Shown here piece after piece: positions 9,715 through 17,691 of a stretch of 64,000 bases of DNA (position 1 is the first letter of the stretch; each line of letters begins with the position of its first letter). The stretch lies in the NCBI RefSeq assembly GCF_024704835.1, contig NZ_JAMXBE010000002.1, positions 310,001 to 374,000 on the forward strand, read 5' to 3'. The notes under the pieces are model-generated. The model saw only the letters and a list, made by a program, of their open reading frames with translations, did no database searches and was not told where the DNA came from. Origin of the DNA: Parapedobacter tibetensis (lineage in GTDB: Bacteria; Bacteroidota; Bacteroidia; Sphingobacteriales; Sphingobacteriaceae). Made by a program: the position numbers and the translations under genes.

Positions 9715-9924
9715 AAACAATAAGATTAGTCGTCAATTTATCGGGGCTTAAAATTATTTCTAGAATGAGATACTCCATCGTCTGTTGTTCAACGTGCTTA
9801 TCCCTTCCTCAAATAATCTTTCTTTAAAAATTAGTTAGCATGGGAGGCAACAATTTTCTGTGCAGCTGCCTCAATTGTTAAACAATGTTAAAGTATATTT
9901 ATGACAAAAAAAAGACATTGCGCA

Positions 9925-9940
9925 ACGCAACCGTTTGTTT
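9925..9940. promoter_or_regulatory. LacI-type operator-like palindrome upstream of susC (first copy)
   Basis: ACGCAACCGTTTGTTT is identical to the site upstream of the GH109 gene, the identity covering 18 bases (9923-9940). The core CAACCGTTTG is self-complementary at 8 of 10 positions with a central CG, as in LacI/PurR-type sites. It lies about 210 bases upstream of the susC start and 21 bases, two helical turns, from the next site. Confidence 0.55.
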
Positions 9941-9945
9941 AATTT

Positions 9946-9961
9946 ACGCAATCGGTTGTGT
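9946..9961. promoter_or_regulatory. LacI-type operator-like palindrome upstream of susC (second copy)
   Basis: ACGCAATCGGTTGTGT keeps the ACGCAAnCGnTTG plan of its neighbour with a different centre. The 21-base start-to-start distance would place two bound dimers on the same face of the helix. The function is inferred only from this pattern. Confidence 0.45.
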
Positions 9962-10086
9962 TAAATCGACAAGATTTAGTCAATCGTTTGCCATGTCTCC
10001 AACGCCTCGTATTCTATACTATTAGTATTCAATCGCGCCAACAGTCAACTATTTTGTGTGCTTTTGGCGCAAATGAATCTTATCAA

Positions 10087-10734
10087 ATGGAACAACAAGT
10101 AATTGGCAGAGTCGAGGAAATCGCTATGCCTTTGATTACTTTTGGAATGCTTGGTGTACCAAACGAACTGATATCATCGTCGTTATATGCGGATCCGCTG
10201 CATCGTGGATGATCGAAAAAATACTGTTCAACAAGGACGGTCTCCACAACCGCATCACCCGTCAGATCCGGTTATTGCCATTTACGCTCCGGGAGACTAA
10301 AGAATTTTTCCACTACAAAAGGGTTAAACTGAATGACTACCAGATTGCCGAGTTGTACATGACTATTGGCGGGATACCCCACTACCTAGACCTGATCAGA
10401 TCCGGCAAAAGTGCCACACATAATATCGACGATCTTTGCTTTTCGCCGCAAGGCATGCTACGCAAATAGTTTATTACCAACTACTTGCCCATCAATCGCA
10501 AATCAAAAGACGCCATTATCCGGCTCACCGATGAATACTCGTTATTCTACCTAAAGTTTATAGGAAAATCCCGCCCACAACAAAAAGCTACACCACAAAA
10601 CGCTGGCCTACAAAAATGCGTTAAAGTCCAAAAAGACTACGTTCACCACGTTCATTACTACCTACGGTATTGCTAAGAATGAATACAAAGATCAATATGT
10701 GGATAACGAGGTGACGCTTGCACAGTTATTTTGA
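10087..10734 (+). pseudogene. Decayed AAA-family ATPase (DUF234/archaeal-ATPase type)
   Basis: A gene for a roughly 380-residue ATPase is recognisable in pieces. The ATG at 10087 gives MEQQVIGRVEEIA, the usual N-terminus. About 100 residues that should hold the Walker A and B motifs are then missing. From about 10128, in another frame, come FDYFWNAWCTKRTDIIVVIC and GSAASWMIEKILFNKDGLHN, then RLLPFTLRETKEFF and ELYMTIGGIPHYLDLI. A TAG at 10467 interrupts this frame, which continues with the family's DEYSLFYLKFIGK. A further frameshift near 10600-10630 restores the C-terminal TYGIAKNEYKDQYVDNEVTL, ending at TGA 10734. With a deletion, a stop and shifts it cannot make an active enzyme. Confidence 0.85.
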
Positions 10735-10795
10735 AAATTAGCGCACACGATTGCATCTCACGTTTTGGAAGAAAATTGAAAAAGTGATGCCATCT

Positions 10796-10829
10796 TTTGC
10801 TATTTTTTTCAAATAACTGTGTATTTTTG
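10796..10829 (+). promoter_or_regulatory. Bacteroidota-type promoter of the nagB-like gene
   Basis: A TTTG at 10796-10799 and TATTTTTG at 10822-10829 fit the Bacteroidota -33 TTTG and -7 TAnnTTTG boxes, with a slightly long spacing of 22 bases. The predicted transcription start near 10836 leaves a leader of about 20 bases before the ATG at 10858. Confidence 0.6.
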
Positions 10830-10857
10830 CGTCTCACCTTATACGTAATTCCTTACA

Positions 10858-12786
10858 ATGGCAAGATTAAATTTACTGGAAGAGACACGCTTCGAGAAGG
10901 TACCTGTAAGCGTTTACTCCGACCCCACCACAGCTTCCATTGCTGTGGCCCAGCGTATCGCCGACCTGATCCGCAGCAAACAAGAAAAAGGTGAGCAGGC
11001 CATCCTTGGCCTTGCTACAGGTGCAACCCCTGTAAATGTGTATGCAGAGCTGGTGCGCCTGCATAAGGAAGAAGGACTGAGTTTCAAAAACGTGATTACC
11101 TTCAACCTGGATGAGTACTACCCCATGCAACCCGATTCAGAGCAGAGCTATGTGACGTTCATGAATAGGAACCTCTTTAACCATGTGGATATCGAAAGGG
11201 GCAATGTGCACATACCCGATGGGACATTGCCCATGGAAGAAATCCACGACTATTGCCTGGCCTATGAGCAAAAAATCACGGCTTTAGGCGGGCTCGATCT
11301 ACAAGTACTGGGCATTGGCCGTACAGGCCACATCGGGTTCAACGAACCGGGCTCGGCACCCAACTCGGGGACACGGCTGGTTACCTTGGATGATTTGACC
11401 CGCCGGGATGCCTCACGTGACTTTGGAGGTAAGGAGAACGTACCGACCAAAGCCATCACCATGGGTATCGGTACCATCTTCAAGGCCCGCGAAATCATCC
11501 TGATGGCATGGAATGAGAAAAAGGCTGAAATCGTGAAGAAAGCGATAGAGGGCGAGATCTCCTCGGATGTTCCGGCCACCTATCTCCAGCTTTCGGAAAA
11601 CGTGGAATTTGTGCTCGACGTGGACGCGGCTTCACAGCTGACCCGCTTCGATACGCCTTGGCTCGTGAAGGATTGTGTATGGGATCGCCGGACCATCAAG
11701 AAGGCCGTCGTATGGCTCTCGCACACGCTTAAGAAACCTGTGCTCAAGCTTACCGAAGATGATTATAACAACAACGGTATGGCCCAGCTTGCTACGGAGA
11801 AAGGCCCCGTATACCATATCAATATCGATATTTTTAACCAACTGCAGCATACCATCACTGGGTGGCCAGGAGGTAAGCCCAATGCAGACGATAGTCAGCG
11901 CCCGGAACGGCGCGAACCAAGCAAGAAGCGCTCCGTCATCTTTTCCCCGCATCCCGATGATGACGTGATATCAATGGGTGGCACGTTTATCCGCTTGGCA
12001 GACCAGGGCCATGAGGTGCATGTTGCCTACCAGACGTCGGGTAATACGGCCGTATGGGATGACGATGCGCTGCGATTCGTCGAATTTGCCACTGATTTTG
12101 TCAAATCGCAGGGAATCGACACACAAAAATTGGAAGCGCTCTATAAGGATGCCCGTCGGTTTCTTGTCGACAAGAAGCCCAACCAAGTTGATACGCCGGA
12201 GCTGCTCACCGTCAAAGGACTTATCCGCAAGGGGGAGGCCATAGCAGGTGCCCGTTTTGCGGGCCTACCGGACGAAAACATCCACTTCCAAAACCTGCCC
12301 TTCTATGACCACGGCAAATACAGCAAGGAACAGGATTACGAAGATGACATCCAGCAGACCATGGAGCTCCTGCAACGTATTAAGCCCCATCAAATCTTTG
12401 CCGCGGGCGACTTTGCTGACCCGCATGGCACGCATAAGGTGTGTTTTGATATCATTCACAATGCCATGAAACGCCTCCGTGAAACGGAAGCGTGGACCCA
12501 AGACTGCTGGGTATGGCTTTACCGTGGGGCTTGGCATGAGTTTGAAATCCATGAGATTGAGATGGCGGTACCGCTCTCCCCACAGGAAGTGTTGCGCAAG
12601 CGTCACGCGATCTTCAAACACCAGTCGCAGAAAGATGTGCCGGTATTTCCCGGCGATGATGCCCGCGAATTCTGGGTGCGTGCAGAGGAACGTACACGTG
12701 AAACCGCCCGGTTATATGACGGACTGGGTATGGCTGAATATGAGGCCATCGAAGCGTTCGTGCGCTGGAAGTTTGAAGAGGAATGA
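10858..12786 (+). CDS. nagB: Glucosamine-6-phosphate deaminase-like protein fused to a PIG-L/LmbE deacetylase domain
   Basis: The 642-residue protein has two modules. Residues 1 to about 275 are NagB-like: GLATGATPVNVY (51-62), FNLDEYYPM (D85) and GIGRTGHIGFNEPGS with H158 and E163. NagB converts glucosamine-6-phosphate to fructose-6-phosphate and ammonia. Residues about 355-565 are a PIG-L/LmbE-type zinc deacetylase with SPHPDDDVISMGGT and GDFADPHGTHK, which in relatives removes N-acetyl groups from GlcNAc conjugates. At the position of E. coli catalytic Asp141 this protein has Thr156. Fusions of this design are familiar in Bacteroidota. Deacetylation followed by deamination in one polypeptide is an inference. 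It converges on the LytTR gene, 8 bases away. Confidence 0.9.
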   Translation: MARLNLLEETRFEKVPVSVYSDPTTASIAVAQRIADLIRSKQEKGEQAILGLATGATPVNVYAELVRLHKEEGLSFKNVITFNLDEYYPMQPDSEQSYVTFMNRNLFNHVDIERGNVHIPDGTLPMEEIHDYCLAYEQKITALGGLDLQVLGIGRTGHIGFNEPGSAPNSGTRLVTLDDLTRRDASRDFGGKENVPTKAITMGIGTIFKAREIILMAWNEKKAEIVKKAIEGEISSDVPATYLQLSENVEFVLDVDAASQLTRFDTPWLVKDCVWDRRTIKKAVVWLSHTLKKPVLKLTEDDYNNNGMAQLATEKGPVYHINIDIFNQLQHTITGWPGGKPNADDSQRPERREPSKKRSVIFSPHPDDDVISMGGTFIRLADQGHEVHVAYQTSGNTAVWDDDALRFVEFATDFVKSQGIDTQKLEALYKDARRFLVDKKPNQVDTPELLTVKGLIRKGEAIAGARFAGLPDENIHFQNLPFYDHGKYSKEQDYEDDIQQTMELLQRIKPHQIFAAGDFADPHGTHKVCFDIIHNAMKRLRETEAWTQDCWVWLYRGAWHEFEIHEIEMAVPLSPQEVLRKRHAIFKHQSQKDVPVFPGDDAREFWVRAEERTRETARLYDGLGMAEYEAIEAFVRWKFEEE

Positions 12787-12794
12787 AGGCCATT

Positions 12795-13550
12795 TTAAAG
12801 ATTCTTGGTATTCATCATACGAAGAAATTCATCTTTCTTTTTTGGCGATATAATCACCGGGAAATCATCACTCATGACTGCATAACCTCCGTCTGTTTTG
12901 AGCATTCGTTTAATTTTATTGAGGTTGATGATATGGGAGTTATGTATGCGCATAAATTGATGGCCCATCAGCAGTAATTCATATTCTTTGAGGTTTTTGC
13001 TCACCATGATATTCCGGCCATCTGCCAAATGGAAGGTAGAGTAAGCCCCGGCGGCTTCAATCCTGACAATGTCTTGCAAAGGAATAAACTCAAGTTCATT
13101 GGCTAGGGAGAGGGTAAGGGTGGGTTGGCGATTACGCTGCAGTTGTTCCAAATTGTGCATCAGGGAAGTCATCATTTGCTGATGGCTTTCCTTATTCCGC
13201 TCCAATACCTTAGCCACCGCTTCCTTCAATTCGTCGATATCAATCGGCTTGAGCAGGTAGTCGGCTGCGCTGAACTTGATGGCTCTGATGGCATAATGGT
13301 CGTACGCCGTGGTGAATATGACTGCCGGGCTCAGGTCAGATATTTGCTGGAGAATTTCAAATCCGGTTCCGGTTTGAAGTTCAATATCCAAAAATAACAA
13401 ATCTGGTTTATGTGCCCTGATGAGCGTGACCGCTTCATCAATGGTGCCCGCCAAGGCTACAACCTCGATTTCCGGGCAATTCATTTTTACGAGATCATGT
13501 AATAATTCCCTGCCACGGGCCTCATCTTCGATGATTATTGCTTTTTGCAT
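12795..13550 (-). CDS. LytTR-family response regulator
   Basis: A 251-residue two-domain regulator. The receiver domain (residues 1-120) has the acidic pair E8/D9, the phospho-acceptor D55 in LLFLDIELQTG, and the conserved lysine in DYLLKPIDIDEL. A LytTR DNA-binding domain follows from about residue 145, with FIPLQDIVRIEAAGAYSTFH and FMRIHNSHIINLNKIKRM. It should be phosphorylated by the histidine kinase encoded 8 bases upstream and would then bind DNA as a dimer at direct repeats. Its targets are not evident; the FMO-like gene further upstream on the same strand is one candidate by position only. Confidence 0.95.
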   Translation of the reverse strand: MQKAIIIEDEARGRELLHDLVKMNCPEIEVVALAGTIDEAVTLIRAHKPDLLFLDIELQTGTGFEILQQISDLSPAVIFTTAYDHYAIRAIKFSAADYLLKPIDIDELKEAVAKVLERNKESHQQMMTSLMHNLEQLQRNRQPTLTLSLANELEFIPLQDIVRIEAAGAYSTFHLADGRNIMVSKNLKEYELLLMGHQFMRIHNSHIINLNKIKRMLKTDGGYAVMSDDFPVIISPKKKDEFLRMMNTKNL

Positions 13551-13558
13551 TGCCGCTA

Positions 13559-15343
13559 TTAGTAATCAAGTATAACTGGATCTTGAACGCGTGAGCTGAC
13601 GACGATATGTAGTACCACACTGGTGCCTGCGGGCTTTCCATCGGGCGTCACTAGGTCTCGGACATCGACGGTTATTCGATTGGACAGCTCATCATTCAAA
13701 ATATGAATTCGATCCTGAAGGAGTCGTTTATAAGGTGTTGTATCATTCGAATCGCGTTTTTGGTTCCGCTCTTTGGCCGCTTTCCTTCCACATCCATTGT
13801 CGGTGATGGTACAAACTAAATGAGGAGCCTGGTAGCTGAAGGATATGTTGATTTCTCCTTTACCATCCAGATTAAGGATACCATGGTATAATGCGTTTTC
13901 TACATAATGGTAGATAATGAGCGGGGGCAGACCTGATAAATCCGCAGGCGTATCCTCATCCGTTTCAATGCTATAGTCAAACTTTCCAGCATACCTCATT
14001 TTTTCGAGATTTAGATAAAGCGCTAGAAATTTCTCCTCTTGCATCAAGGTAATCTCGGGCACATTTGCTTGGGTAAGTAGTTCACGGATAAAACGGGAAA
14101 AGCGCGAGACATAACTTAACGAAATTTGGGTATCACCCTTGTTAATGTAGTATTGTAAATCATTGAGTGAATTAAATACAAAGTGGGGATTTACTTGGGC
14201 TTGCAGCACACGCATATGCAGTTTTCGGTTGATGCGTTCGATGTCCCGATTTTGTTTCCCAATTACCGCATTGCGCTGCGTCAATAATTTAGTCAGATGC
14301 GTTTTCATCCGGTATCTATTGTACATCAACACCGCTATCACAATCACGATGATGATGAACAGAATACTCACATTGCGCAGTATTTTATCGCGTTCGGCCG
14401 CCAGCAACGTGCTTACCAATCGCTGCGATACAATTTCTCGTTCTTTGGTGAGTAGTTCAAGTTCAGCGTCACGCTGCCCTTCAGCGCTGGCGCCGGGACC
14501 TTCCATGATGATTTCCCCAATTTCACTACCTAGATACTTTGATAGTAGATCACTCACCAGTCGTTTGCATTCGAAACTCTGAAAGTATTCATTCACCACG
14601 GGTTGCCAATCGCTGTTTATCGGGAATATACCGGACAGTCCGTCCCGTTCCTTTGCAAACAGGTGCTGTCTTTTCACTTTAATCCCTTTTTGCAGACTCA
14701 CTACATACACGGTAAGAGGGACGTACCCGAACGCATTTTTTTCTGCTGCAATTTTTCTCAATATTTCATAGTCATCGTATTGGCGTGAGATTGGAATACG
14801 ATGTCCATGTGTAAGGGTGTCCATATCCTGCTCCATGGCGGTATGTCGCATCGTATATCCATGCAGATGGGGTATGGTATCCAAAAATGCAGATTCATTG
14901 CCAAACAAAGGCATAAAGTCATTAGTTACCAATACATTGATGTCCGGCATATACGGGGGGGTAAACCGGACTTCTTTTTGCCTTTCTGGTGTGATGGAGA
15001 AAAAAGACCATCCAAACACCCCATTTTCTTGGGTCTCCCGAACTTGGTCATAAATGCCATCAAAACTCCCCGCGTCTTTCCATTGGACGGTAACTTCATA
15101 ACCATATTTCTTCTTGATCCATTCGACAAAAGACTCCATCAATTCATATTCGACACCTTGAAGGGTGCCGTTGTGATCTTCAAATATAAAGGGGTCTATA
15201 TCATACCACAGGGCGGTAATGGTCCCCCCTTTGTTGTGTTGTACCTGTGCCCAACTGTCCGTTTCCTGAGCTGAAATAATACCTATACCCATCATAACCA
15301 ATGTGATAGATAGCACAAGTATATATTTCTTAAAACGAATCAT
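13559..15343 (-). CDS. Histidine kinase of LytS type with periplasmic solute-binding (SBP_bac_3) sensor
   Basis: The 594-residue kinase begins with a signal or anchor helix (residues 5-25). Residues about 38-275 resemble an extracellular amino-acid-type solute-binding domain (TALWYDIDPFIFEDHNGTLQ, GVFGWSFFSITPERQKEVRF, GYVPLTVYVV), so the sensor should bind a small ligand in the periplasm. A transmembrane helix (324-341) and a short coiled coil lead to the kinase core: QVNPHFVFNSLNDLQYY with phospho-acceptor H387, then an ATPase domain with NALYHGI and TDNGCGRKAAK. The gene is 8 bases before its LytTR partner, a clear two-component pair. The ligand is unknown. Confidence 0.93.
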   Translation of the reverse strand: MIRFKKYILVLSITLVMMGIGIISAQETDSWAQVQHNKGGTITALWYDIDPFIFEDHNGTLQGVEYELMESFVEWIKKKYGYEVTVQWKDAGSFDGIYDQVRETQENGVFGWSFFSITPERQKEVRFTPPYMPDINVLVTNDFMPLFGNESAFLDTIPHLHGYTMRHTAMEQDMDTLTHGHRIPISRQYDDYEILRKIAAEKNAFGYVPLTVYVVSLQKGIKVKRQHLFAKERDGLSGIFPINSDWQPVVNEYFQSFECKRLVSDLLSKYLGSEIGEIIMEGPGASAEGQRDAELELLTKEREIVSQRLVSTLLAAERDKILRNVSILFIIIVIVIAVLMYNRYRMKTHLTKLLTQRNAVIGKQNRDIERINRKLHMRVLQAQVNPHFVFNSLNDLQYYINKGDTQISLSYVSRFSRFIRELLTQANVPEITLMQEEKFLALYLNLEKMRYAGKFDYSIETDEDTPADLSGLPPLIIYHYVENALYHGILNLDGKGEINISFSYQAPHLVCTITDNGCGRKAAKERNQKRDSNDTTPYKRLLQDRIHILNDELSNRITVDVRDLVTPDGKPAGTSVVLHIVVSSRVQDPVILDY

Positions 15344-15381
15344 TAGCCAATTACTTCACTGCTAAGGTAGTAAAAAAGGCA

Positions 15382-16833
15382 CTAAAACACTTTTGATTTT
15401 CCTGAAAGCATTTTTTTATAGTCTTTTGGATTGATAGGCTTGAAAAATTCATAGATAAAATTTTGGGAGGCTCGGGTACGGAATCCCAAATCGTTCATCA
15501 ATTCATCTAAATGCTGGTAATTAAACGGGGCCACGCATAAGCCACTAAATTCTGAAGCAATGGGTCTTCCTTCGCATCGCCACTTCTCCATGCGTTTCAT
15601 TTCACGTAGCATTTCTTCGGCGGGGGGAAGGATAAGGTCTCCCGACAAGGCGGCTACCAACCAATGGGCTGCCACTTCGGAAGTAAGCGTGGTGAATAAG
15701 CTCGAATTGAATCCAACAAATCCCATTTGCGGGAGGTCCGGATGTAGAATGTTCCGGTAGAGGGTGTACATGCCATTTGCGTTGGTAATCATTTCTTGGT
15801 AATGCACTTGAAGGAATGGCAAGCGTTGCGTGAAACCTGTACCAAATACCACAAGATCTGGCCGTATGACCTGCCCGTTTTTCAATACCACATCTCGACC
15901 TTCGAAACGTTCAATTTCGGAACAAATAGATTGTATCTGCCGTGTGGCGACTTTCTTGTAGAAATCTACTGGTTCAACCCCCAAGCTACAGCTAATCTGG
16001 TCTTCAATGCGATGCGCTGGCAACATATCACATTTCTTCAGTCCAAATTGTTTTTTCAACAAAAGTTCGAGCATTCGCCAGTGTATCCATACCATAGGTT
16101 TACCCACAGAATGCAGGACACGTTGAAATATTGTTTTTTTACGGGCGTCGAAAAATGCTTCGGAAAAACGAGAAAACAGCAGGTATTTCATGTTGATGCT
16201 ATTGCCAAAATAGCGAGGTATCTTCCACTGGGCACGGCGGTAAATCAACGTACAGCTTTTGCTGATTTCGGAAGCTGTGGCTGCAATATCGGTAGCCGAT
16301 TTGGCAAAACCTATAATGGCCACGTCTTTATCGACCAACTGTTCGGCAGATGAAATGCTGGATGAATGCAACAGCGTTCCACCTGCCTCTTTATAAGAGG
16401 CTATGCCTGGTATTTCAGGAATATAAGGTTCATGGAATGTGCCTGTGCAGACTACTACATAAGAAAAGGAGAGCGTCTCGTTGCCATTGAGCTTCACAAT
16501 CCAATTGAAGCCGTCGTAATACATGTTTTTTACGACAACACCAAAGCGGATGTGGGGCATGACGCCAAAATGCACGGCATAATTTTCTAGGTATTCCTGC
16601 ATCTGATTACCTGTAGGCCACATGGGATAATTCTTTGGCATTGGAAAATCAGAAAAGGAATATTCATCGCGGGTGGTCTGCGTAGTCACCCCCGCATAGG
16701 AGCGGCTCTTATGCCATACACCGCCCACTCCATCAGACTTTTCCAATACGGTTACTAGATAGCCTTTTTGTAAGAAGGCTTTTGCTGTGGTGAGGCCACT
16801 AATTCCGGCCCCAATTATTCCTATATGCTTCAT
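15382..16833 (-). CDS. Flavin-containing monooxygenase-like NAD(P)/FAD oxidoreductase
   Basis: The 483-residue flavoprotein starts with the FAD-binding GIIGAGISGL (GxGxxG, residues 8-13) and VTVLEKSDGVGGVWHKS. A second dinucleotide site, VAIIGFAKSATDIA near residue 170, would bind NADPH. Between them GTFHEPYIPEIPG and YKEAGGTLLHSSS resemble the region of the FMO fingerprint, though the spacing is not exact. DLVVFGTGFTQ near residue 330 is the usual second ATG-like motif. Relatives oxygenate nitrogen or sulfur of small molecules or carry out Baeyer-Villiger reactions. It lies 38 bases upstream of the kinase gene on the same strand. Substrate is unknown, and the HSSS variation makes the exact subfamily uncertain. 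Confidence 0.85.
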   Translation of the reverse strand: MKHIGIIGAGISGLTTAKAFLQKGYLVTVLEKSDGVGGVWHKSRSYAGVTTQTTRDEYSFSDFPMPKNYPMWPTGNQMQEYLENYAVHFGVMPHIRFGVVVKNMYYDGFNWIVKLNGNETLSFSYVVVCTGTFHEPYIPEIPGIASYKEAGGTLLHSSSISSAEQLVDKDVAIIGFAKSATDIAATASEISKSCTLIYRRAQWKIPRYFGNSINMKYLLFSRFSEAFFDARKKTIFQRVLHSVGKPMVWIHWRMLELLLKKQFGLKKCDMLPAHRIEDQISCSLGVEPVDFYKKVATRQIQSICSEIERFEGRDVVLKNGQVIRPDLVVFGTGFTQRLPFLQVHYQEMITNANGMYTLYRNILHPDLPQMGFVGFNSSLFTTLTSEVAAHWLVAALSGDLILPPAEEMLREMKRMEKWRCEGRPIASEFSGLCVAPFNYQHLDELMNDLGFRTRASQNFIYEFFKPINPKDYKKMLSGKSKVF

Positions 16834-16919
16834 TTGTTTGTTAAATTGAAACTTTGTTTTTATTTTGTTATGATAGCTGCCTTAAATTCACTTACTTTAC
16901 TTAGCCTATCAACATATGC

Positions 16920-17681
16920 ATGACTAGCTATTTTCTCATCGCAGCAGCTTCTTCATTCGTTACAGCGTGCTGTTGCTTATGGTACCTCCGAATAAAAACA
17001 ACACGTATGTACACGGTTTATCAACGGCGGACAGACGAGTTGGAGGATATTGCTTGGCGTTCGCAGATGAACCCCCACTTCCTGAATAATTGCCTAAATA
17101 GTATTAATAGCATGATTCACCAGCATGATGGGCAATTAGCAGCGAGCTATTTGGTTGGCCTTTCCCGGCTTACGCGTAAGGTATTGGAAAATGCCGAGGC
17201 TCCTACCATCACGCTCGCCGAAGAACTGGATATGGTGAACCAATATATCCACCTTGAGCAGCTCCGTTTCGGCGACCATGTTTCCATGAGCATTGTGCTC
17301 CCCCCTGATATCGACCCCACAAAAATTTGGGTACCCCCGCTATTCATACAACCCTTTGTTGAAAATGCCCTTATCCATGGGTTGCTTCCCAAGCAGGCGT
17401 GTGGAACCATCACGATCCAGTTTCTGATATCCGAAGGTGGTAAGTTATGCTGTTCCATTACCGATGATGGTGTCGGTCGAGCAGTTCCCGTAAAAGCCGA
17501 TAGCAATTTATCCATCTCCACCAAGTCACTCGGTATTGCCATTACCCGCAAACGCATTGCAGCATTCAATAAAGCGGCAGGCCGTGTGTTATCCTTTATC
17601 ATCAGAGACCTTGTCGACTTCGAAGGCAAGGGAACAGGTACCTCGGTGGAGATACAGCTTGCTTTGGTCCATGTGGAATAA
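16920..17681 (+). CDS. Orphan LytS-type sensor histidine kinase without sensor domain
   Basis: A 253-residue kinase with a single N-terminal hydrophobic helix (residues 4-24) and no extracellular or PAS domain. The H-box is AWRSQMNPHFLNNCLNSINS, and the ATPase domain has PLFIQPFVENALIHGL, TDDGVGRAV and the C-terminal GTGTSVEIQL. It would phosphorylate a LytTR regulator, but none lies beside it; the nearest one (12795-13550) is already paired. The gene diverges from the FMO-like gene and ends 10 bases before the collagen-like gene, which points toward it. Cross-talk with the neighbouring LytTR system is possible but only an inference. Confidence 0.88.
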   Translation: MTSYFLIAAASSFVTACCCLWYLRIKTTRMYTVYQRRTDELEDIAWRSQMNPHFLNNCLNSINSMIHQHDGQLAASYLVGLSRLTRKVLENAEAPTITLAEELDMVNQYIHLEQLRFGDHVSMSIVLPPDIDPTKIWVPPLFIQPFVENALIHGLLPKQACGTITIQFLISEGGKLCCSITDDGVGRAVPVKADSNLSISTKSLGIAITRKRIAAFNKAAGRVLSFIIRDLVDFEGKGTGTSVEIQLALVHVE

Positions 17682-17691
17682 CCGGTTGTCA

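Larger units (their letters stand above)
9715..10086. other. Upstream region of the first SusC locus, no gene seen
   Basis: About 370 bases without a supportable gene. The region is AT-rich, carries two LacI-type operator-like palindromes (9925-9940 and 9946-9961) and a small TTGTTAAACAA-like palindrome near 9875. No convincing TAnnTTTG box was found on the minus strand, so the susC promoter is not placed. The right end abuts the decayed ATPase gene. Confidence 0.6.

Noticed and set aside
9712-9720. TTG start at 9720 for the first susC
   Set aside because: The ATG at 9714 gives a normal signal peptide start (MKQCFTMTVFW).
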